64,000 nucleotides of DNA from Planctobacterium sp047947135 (lineage in GTDB: Bacteria > Pseudomonadota > Gammaproteobacteria > Enterobacterales > Alteromonadaceae): assembly GCA_047947135.1 (NCBI GenBank), contig CP170457.1:4030001-4094000 (forward strand), in the 5' to 3' direction. The stretch's first letter is position 1. Each line of letters opens with the position of its first letter. Of the stretch, positions 59,689 through 64,000 are shown in pieces. A model generated the notes under the pieces. That model did no database searches. It saw only the letters and a program-made list of their open reading frames with translations, and was not told the origin of the DNA. Position numbers and translations under genes: made by a program.

Positions 59689-60940
59689 TATCAGGAACAA
59701 AAGTATTAAAAAAATCACTATTAAACTGCGCTACATTCACAGCGTCGTAATGTTGTTTGCGCTACTTCTGGTCGGCAACGCTGCCTATGCCAGTCAGGCC
59801 CCTATTGTCATTGTCGTCTCACCTCAACAAGAAGTAAAAGAGCAGATTGATGATGCCGATCGAATTGATGAGGCGATTTTCGAGGTCAACGCCATGGGCG
59901 GTGGGACCGTTCTATTGTTGGCCGGCACTTACCATGTAGCCAGTCCAATTAACGTACTCAGTGACGTGACATTAAAAGGCCATGGTCAGTCAGGCGACAA
60001 TGCCACTATTATCCGTTTGGTCGATAATGCTCCAAGTTTTAATGGTACCGCAGGCATCGTGCGGTTAAAAAATGACGAAGCCGTCTTGCGAGCTGATAAA
60101 CGTGTGTTTAATGCCACTATAGAAGATTTGTTTATCGACGGTAACCGGGATAATCAGCGACAGGATGTGGTTGACGCCGAAAAAAAGTACGGGATTTATT
60201 CGGAAGGGGATAATCACACTATCCGTCGAGTGACGACCGCAAACTGCATGGGTTATGGTTTTGATCCTCATGGTATCAAAGCCTCTGATGAAGGGCCCGC
60301 CATCGGTAGTCACAACTATCTCATTGAGGATAGTATTTCATATAACAACTTATTGGATGGTTTTACGCTTGACCACCTTATAGATTCTGTCTTTCGCAAC
60401 AATCTTGCTTACGATAATGAAAGACATGGCATCAATGTTGTGACTGATGCAGAAAATATTACCATCTCAAATTCTGTCTCCAGAAATAATGGTGCCAATG
60501 GCATTATGGTGCAAAACGGTGCCGCTTCTCTTACCATTGTCGATAATCATATCTACAACAACACCGAAAACGGCGTAAACCTGCGGGCCAGCGATTATAA
60601 CGTCGTTAAAGAAAACGTAATCCGGAACAATGGCCGAGAAGCGATCCGTATTCGTGGTAGTTACCGCAATCAGGTACTGCACAATCATTTCTTTGAAAAT
60701 ACGACTGACAATGACAGCTTGTTCGAAATTCGGCTGGAAGAGTACGATGGAATAGAATCCACCTTCAACAAGGTTGTCTATAACTTGATAAAATCAACAG
60801 GACGAGGCGTATTGGTTGAGCAGGACAGTGCAGATTTTAATAAATTCCTGTACAACAATTACAATACACTCGACGGTACTTTTCGCATTGTTGGGGAAAA
60901 TTCACTGGAGTTCGGTAATACCCAAATTTCTGATTACTAG
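59675..60940 (+). CDS. Secreted right-handed beta-helix protein
   Basis: 421 residues. ATG 59675 overlaps the hemW end by 14 bases. A signal peptide follows a basic start (MNFCNIRNKSIKKITIKLRYI, then SVVMLFALLLVGNAAYA). The mature part is a parallel beta-helix repeat: INVLSDVTLKGHG, FNATIEDLFIDGNRDN, HTIRRVTTANCMGYGFD, NYLIEDSISYNN, SVFRNNLAYDNERHGINV, LTIVDNHIYNNTENGVNLRA, NVVKENVIRNNGREAIRIRG. GYGFDPHG and the polar NN ladders resemble mannuronan epimerases and pectate-lyase-like proteins. A polysaccharide substrate is likely; activity is not certain. Probably periplasmic or secreted. Confidence 0.8.
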   Translation: MNFCNIRNKSIKKITIKLRYIHSVVMLFALLLVGNAAYASQAPIVIVVSPQQEVKEQIDDADRIDEAIFEVNAMGGGTVLLLAGTYHVASPINVLSDVTLKGHGQSGDNATIIRLVDNAPSFNGTAGIVRLKNDEAVLRADKRVFNATIEDLFIDGNRDNQRQDVVDAEKKYGIYSEGDNHTIRRVTTANCMGYGFDPHGIKASDEGPAIGSHNYLIEDSISYNNLLDGFTLDHLIDSVFRNNLAYDNERHGINVVTDAENITISNSVSRNNGANGIMVQNGAASLTIVDNHIYNNTENGVNLRASDYNVVKENVIRNNGREAIRIRGSYRNQVLHNHFFENTTDNDSLFEIRLEEYDGIESTFNKVVYNLIKSTGRGVLVEQDSADFNKFLYNNYNTLDGTFRIVGENSLEFGNTQISDY

Positions 60941-60946
60941 ACGCGC

Positions 60947-62098
60947 TTATTCAGGATTGGCCACTGGATATAACACTTCATCATGGTATCCGGTCACAAT
61001 CGACATTAAGCCAGCCAACTCTCTATTCAGTGTTTCATCGCCCGTATCCGCAATCAAGGGGCGCCCAGCAAGTGCCTGTAGTTTAGTTTTAGTGGCCACG
61101 ATGATGATATTGTCTCGCCCTACCGCGCGAATAACTTCCGGACTCAGTTGCTGATTGCCACGACCAAATATATGCCCTTGCCCACCGATGAGAGTGATCA
61201 CCAACTTACAGGGTTTACCTTCGATAACCTTAAGTAATTGTGGGGCCGTGACATCGGTATGTAAAAGTTCTTCACGCTGAATCACATCAACGCCAAGCAA
61301 CGTATTATCTAACCCCAGCTCATCCATAATAAACGCCACAGTAGAACCTGAGCCCATAATAAACAATTCATCGTCCATCAGTTCTATGACATGCGCGGCG
61401 ATATCAGCAAGTACCAGTTCTTCAGACTCACGGCCACCATTTTTCACCGATTGTACGTAAGTTAACTCGGCTGGAACACGCATTGCCCCGTACGGCCTGG
61501 CCTTAACGACGCCATCACGAAATGCCTGTTCATCTATATCCATAACATCGGCATCCTGTACCGTGACCAGTTCCCCTTGAATCAGCATGGCCGCAACCCG
61601 TCCGGCAGCACGAGGCGTAATGGCGTAGACACCTGAGTGAATCTTACAACCTGCGGGGACGCCCAGCATAGGTACCGAAGTCTCTACCGCTTCACATATA
61701 TTGCGTGCGGTACCATCTCCTCCTGCGAACAACAGCATGTCGACATCTTGACTTAGAATACGCTTTGCCGCTGCTATGGTATCTTCAGGTTCCGTGTCTG
61801 CGGTCCCTGCGTCATAGACGATATCGAAGGAAAAACCCATACGGGACACCAAATCCGCCCCCATTTCACCAGCAGCGGTAACAATATGCACACTCGATTG
61901 ATGGGGTATAAGTTCCTGCAAAGCGGTTTCTGTGCGAGCATTTGCCATCTTTTTGGCGCCCATCGCCAGCGCCTTCTCCCGAATGTCTTTGCCATCACTT
62001 CCTTTTAACGCTAGCGCCCCGCCTATGCCAGCAAAGGGATTTATTACCAGTCCCAAACGAAACAGACTACGCGGTTTTATGGCTTGCTCAACTGACAT
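60947..62098 (-). CDS. ATP-NAD/AcoX-like kinase family protein
   Basis: About 383 residues from ATG 62098 (MSVEQAIKPRSLFRLGLVINPFAGIGGALALKGSDG); the frame is open to 62176 but overlaps epmC. It belongs to the NAD-kinase/diacylglycerol-kinase-type superfamily: LGLVINPFAGIGG, then MLLFAGGDGTARNICEAV (GGDGT motif), PMLGVPAGCKIHSGVYAITP, SGSTVAFIMDELGL and LIGGQGHIFGRGNQQLSPEVI. Substrate unknown; AcoX-like proteins of this type are not typical NadK. ATG 62098 lies within the upstream epmC end, giving coupling. Confidence 0.85.
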   Translation of the reverse strand: MSVEQAIKPRSLFRLGLVINPFAGIGGALALKGSDGKDIREKALAMGAKKMANARTETALQELIPHQSSVHIVTAAGEMGADLVSRMGFSFDIVYDAGTADTEPEDTIAAAKRILSQDVDMLLFAGGDGTARNICEAVETSVPMLGVPAGCKIHSGVYAITPRAAGRVAAMLIQGELVTVQDADVMDIDEQAFRDGVVKARPYGAMRVPAELTYVQSVKNGGRESEELVLADIAAHVIELMDDELFIMGSGSTVAFIMDELGLDNTLLGVDVIQREELLHTDVTAPQLLKVIEGKPCKLVITLIGGQGHIFGRGNQQLSPEVIRAVGRDNIIIVATKTKLQALAGRPLIADTGDETLNRELAGLMSIVTGYHDEVLYPVANPE

Positions 62099-62636
62099 GT
62101 TCAAGTCTCGGTTCTGGCTGAAACAGCTCAAGTTCAAGGGTCGGCGTGTTGTAAAAATCTCCCAATGCGTCAACAAATCGCGCTGCTCTCTGCGGTAATC
62201 CAGATGGCAGGTAGGTTGCTACTTGCGCCAGTACCTTATCCTGAAAGGCAAAGCGATCCACAGGGACGCCATTGAGATTGTCTGTACTGACTTTAAACGC
62301 TAATCCTGCCGCTACCGAAAAACACCATTCTAACGCCTGCGGTTTAACTTCCACTTTTTCGAATGCCGCCTGTTGCCCAGCATCTCGGCCATCCGGGCAA
62401 TACCAATAACCATAATCGATCTGCAAACGACGATGTTCACCCGCGATACACCAATGCGCAATTTCATGCAGCCCACTGGCATAAAAACCATGAGCGAAGA
62501 CAATACGGTGAAAAGCAACTTGCGGGTCAGCAGGCAGATAAATTGGCTCATCGTCACCTTTAACCAAACGGGTATTATAGCTGGCGGCAAAAGTGTCGTT
62601 AAAAATGCGAATTAAGTCCTGATAGTGGTGCTGCAA
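62088..62636 (-). CDS. epmC: Elongation factor P hydroxylase
   Basis: 182 residues with the family signature HEIAHWCIAGEHRRLQIDYGYWYCPDGRDAGQQAAFEKVEVKPQALEW. The His-Glu...His set (GLHEIAHW) binds iron. EpmC hydroxylates the beta-lysyl-lysine on EF-P after EpmA/EpmB modification. It starts a unit with the kinase-like gene, with 11 bases of overlap. The other EF-P modification genes are not in the window. Confidence 0.93.
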   Translation of the reverse strand: MQHHYQDLIRIFNDTFAASYNTRLVKGDDEPIYLPADPQVAFHRIVFAHGFYASGLHEIAHWCIAGEHRRLQIDYGYWYCPDGRDAGQQAAFEKVEVKPQALEWCFSVAAGLAFKVSTDNLNGVPVDRFAFQDKVLAQVATYLPSGLPQRAARFVDALGDFYNTPTLELELFQPEPRLEHVS

Positions 62637-62796
62637 TGAAAGTCTGCCTCGTCGTTAAATAAATCCACACGCTCCAAAGAGCGGCAGATTTTAACGGAAT
62701 GCGAGCAAATGACCAAACTTCTGTGCAATTCACTTTATCCTATCGACACTCCCGGGTATCTTGTGCTCTTCAATTTCGTTTTGGAATGCAGCTAAT

Positions 62797-63516
62797 ATGG
62801 AATTACAGGATATTATTCACCAGAGACGCAGTATCCGTTCATTTACTGAACAAGAAGTATCCGATACCTTATTAAACCAACTATTTGAGTTAGCATTGGA
62901 GTCGCCCAGCAGCTCTAATTCCCAGCCATATAAAATGGCGGTTGCCAGAGGTGATACGGCTCGCCAGATTGCCAGGCAGTTGCAAGACAATTATTGGCGC
63001 TCCAGTGCCATTCAGAAGCAACCCCTACCTAAAAAGATACTGTCCGCACTGACCAGTGATGCCATGCCGGACAGTGACTTTAAACCTATTTTGGGTAGAT
63101 ATCCGGGAGACTTCCAACGTCGTCGAGTAGAAACAGGTAAAGGCCTTTATAAGATCCTCGGTATCGAGCGACAGGACAAAAAAGCGCGAGATGAACACAT
63201 GGCACTGAACTTTTCTTTTTTCGGTGCGCCTGTCGCTTTGTTCTTTTTTGTCGATCCAAGAATGAAACACACCGCCCTGGTCGATTTAGGTATTTTCATG
63301 CAGTCCTTAATGATGCTGGCCACTGATTTTGGATTGGGAACCTGTGCCCAGGGTGCGCTGGGTATTTGGCGTAAACCACTTGATAAATTTTTCGACATCC
63401 CCACTGAGTATAAGCTGGTGTGCGGTATGGCACTGGGCTATCCCAGTGACGACAAGGTGAACGACTATCGCCCGGAGAAGTTGCCACTTAGCGAGTTATT
63501 AATAGCAACCAAATAG
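62797..63516 (+). CDS. Nitroreductase-family FMN enzyme
   Basis: About 239 residues from ATG 62797 (MELQDIIHQRRSIRSFTEQEV); the frame is open to 62761 but the added residues lack family features. The flavin motifs RRSIRSF (Arg cluster near the start), ESPSSSNSQPYKMAVARGD, and DLGIFMQSLMMLATDFGLGTCAQGALG, plus VCGMALGYPSDD near the end, fit a FMN-dependent NAD(P)H nitroreductase. Physiological substrate unknown. Confidence 0.9.
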   Translation: MELQDIIHQRRSIRSFTEQEVSDTLLNQLFELALESPSSSNSQPYKMAVARGDTARQIARQLQDNYWRSSAIQKQPLPKKILSALTSDAMPDSDFKPILGRYPGDFQRRRVETGKGLYKILGIERQDKKARDEHMALNFSFFGAPVALFFFVDPRMKHTALVDLGIFMQSLMMLATDFGLGTCAQGALGIWRKPLDKFFDIPTEYKLVCGMALGYPSDDKVNDYRPEKLPLSELLIATK

Positions 63517-63523
63517 AAATCGC

Positions 63524-64000
63524 ATGAGTCATTCCGTCGAAAACATTGTCAAGTATTTACATCAGTCCAACCTGCAATACAAACAGGTGCAAGCCGCCGG
63601 TTTAGGGCAACGTTTAATTACATTGCGAGAGTGGCAGTGCCGGCGTTTGATCGCCAGCCACAGTGATATTTTCCAAATCCCAAGATTTAAACCGGCGATC
63701 CAGTTTTTCATTGATGAACTCTATGGTCCCAAAGATTTTACCAAGCGGGATAAAGATATCGCCCGTGTCGTGCCTAAAATGCAAAAGTGGTTACCTTCTG
63801 AGGCACTGGAATCGCTAGAGGTCGCTATCCACCTCAATACTTTGTCGCAAGAATTGGACATTGCCATGTTAGATCAGTTGCAGGATGCACCGTTGTGCAA
63901 TGAAACTTATGCTCAGGCTTATCGGGACTGCGACAATAAAGCCCAAAGAGAATTGCAAATTGATTCCATTGAACAATTAGGCATTGACCTGAAAAAAGTG
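63524..64000 (+). CDS. FFxxELY-motif protein, cut by the window end
   Basis: ATG 63524 opens a frame of 159 codons that runs off the window, starting seven bases after the nitroreductase stop. It contains SDIFQIPRFKPAIQFFIDELYGPKDFTKRDKDIARVVPKM. The FFxxELYGPKDF motif resembles a conserved but uncharacterised gammaproteobacterial family known by that type of motif. The visible part is helical and soluble. The C-terminus is not seen. Confidence 0.7.
   Translation, partial: MSHSVENIVKYLHQSNLQYKQVQAAGLGQRLITLREWQCRRLIASHSDIFQIPRFKPAIQFFIDELYGPKDFTKRDKDIARVVPKMQKWLPSEALESLEVAIHLNTLSQELDIAMLDQLQDAPLCNETYAQAYRDCDNKAQRELQIDSIEQLGIDLKKV

Overview
The window reads as chromosome of a marine gammaproteobacterium, most likely Alteromonadales (Alteromonadaceae-like). 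The housekeeping genes (recA, pncC, mutS, pyrG, eno, leuABCD, cca, srmB, rdgB, hemW, epmC) are of gammaproteobacterial type. The GspA/GspB pair, the GlyGly-CTERM-like tail on a giant surface protein and the abundance of periplasmic binding proteins fit that group. No rRNA, tRNA, IS element, integrase or CRISPR array was recognised.

Region 1 (1-6.5 kb) is metabolic and accessory: a Tat-exported aldo/keto reductase with a membrane protein, two tandem orphan periplasmic solute-binding proteins, and a two-component flavin-dependent oxygenase (acyl-CoA-dehydrogenase fold plus flavin reductase) divergent from an HxlR regulator, with a palindromic operator candidate between them.

Region 2 (6.7-32.3 kb) is an AT-richer accessory block that looks concerned with making and decorating proteins, probably at the surface. 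It holds a broken P-loop sulfotransferase, a PhyH-type dioxygenase, an aspartyl/asparaginyl beta-hydroxylase-like dioxygenase, two tandem methyltransferases that keep a PRMT-like double-E loop, a DUF6916-type small protein, two tandem tail-collar (MdpB-type) proteins, a GNAT acetyltransferase and an intact sulfotransferase. It continues with a 4490-residue DUF4347/cadherin-like/calx-beta repeat protein ending in choice-of-anchor U and GlyGly-CTERM-like segments, a coupled outer-membrane beta-barrel protein, an unrecognised protein, and a TPR protein with a glycosyltransferase-like C-terminus. This block is the best candidate for an undescribed system: modification enzymes plus probable protein substrates in one neighbourhood.

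Region 3 (32.5-44.1 kb): an ASCH protein, an ECF sigma factor adjoining an ArsI/CadI-like metalloenzyme, a MOSC protein, recA with two SOS boxes, pncC, mutS, a stand-alone receiver, pyrG, eno and an uncharacterised gene.

Region 4 (44.1-50.6 kb): a 214-bp palindromic element, then a leucine attenuator (leader peptide plus terminator) driving leuABCD, a strong terminator, and an HD-GYP protein whose HD motif is altered.

Region 5 (50.6-64 kb): a DTW-domain tRNA modification enzyme, an NTF2-like protein coupled to a periplasmic binding protein, a GspA-GspB pair whose GspB starts with a DUF3391 domain, cca, the srmB-rdgB-hemW-beta-helix run, a NAD-kinase-like gene coupled to epmC, a nitroreductase, and a gene cut by the window end. 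Protein families are named from motif recognition by eye; no database search was run.
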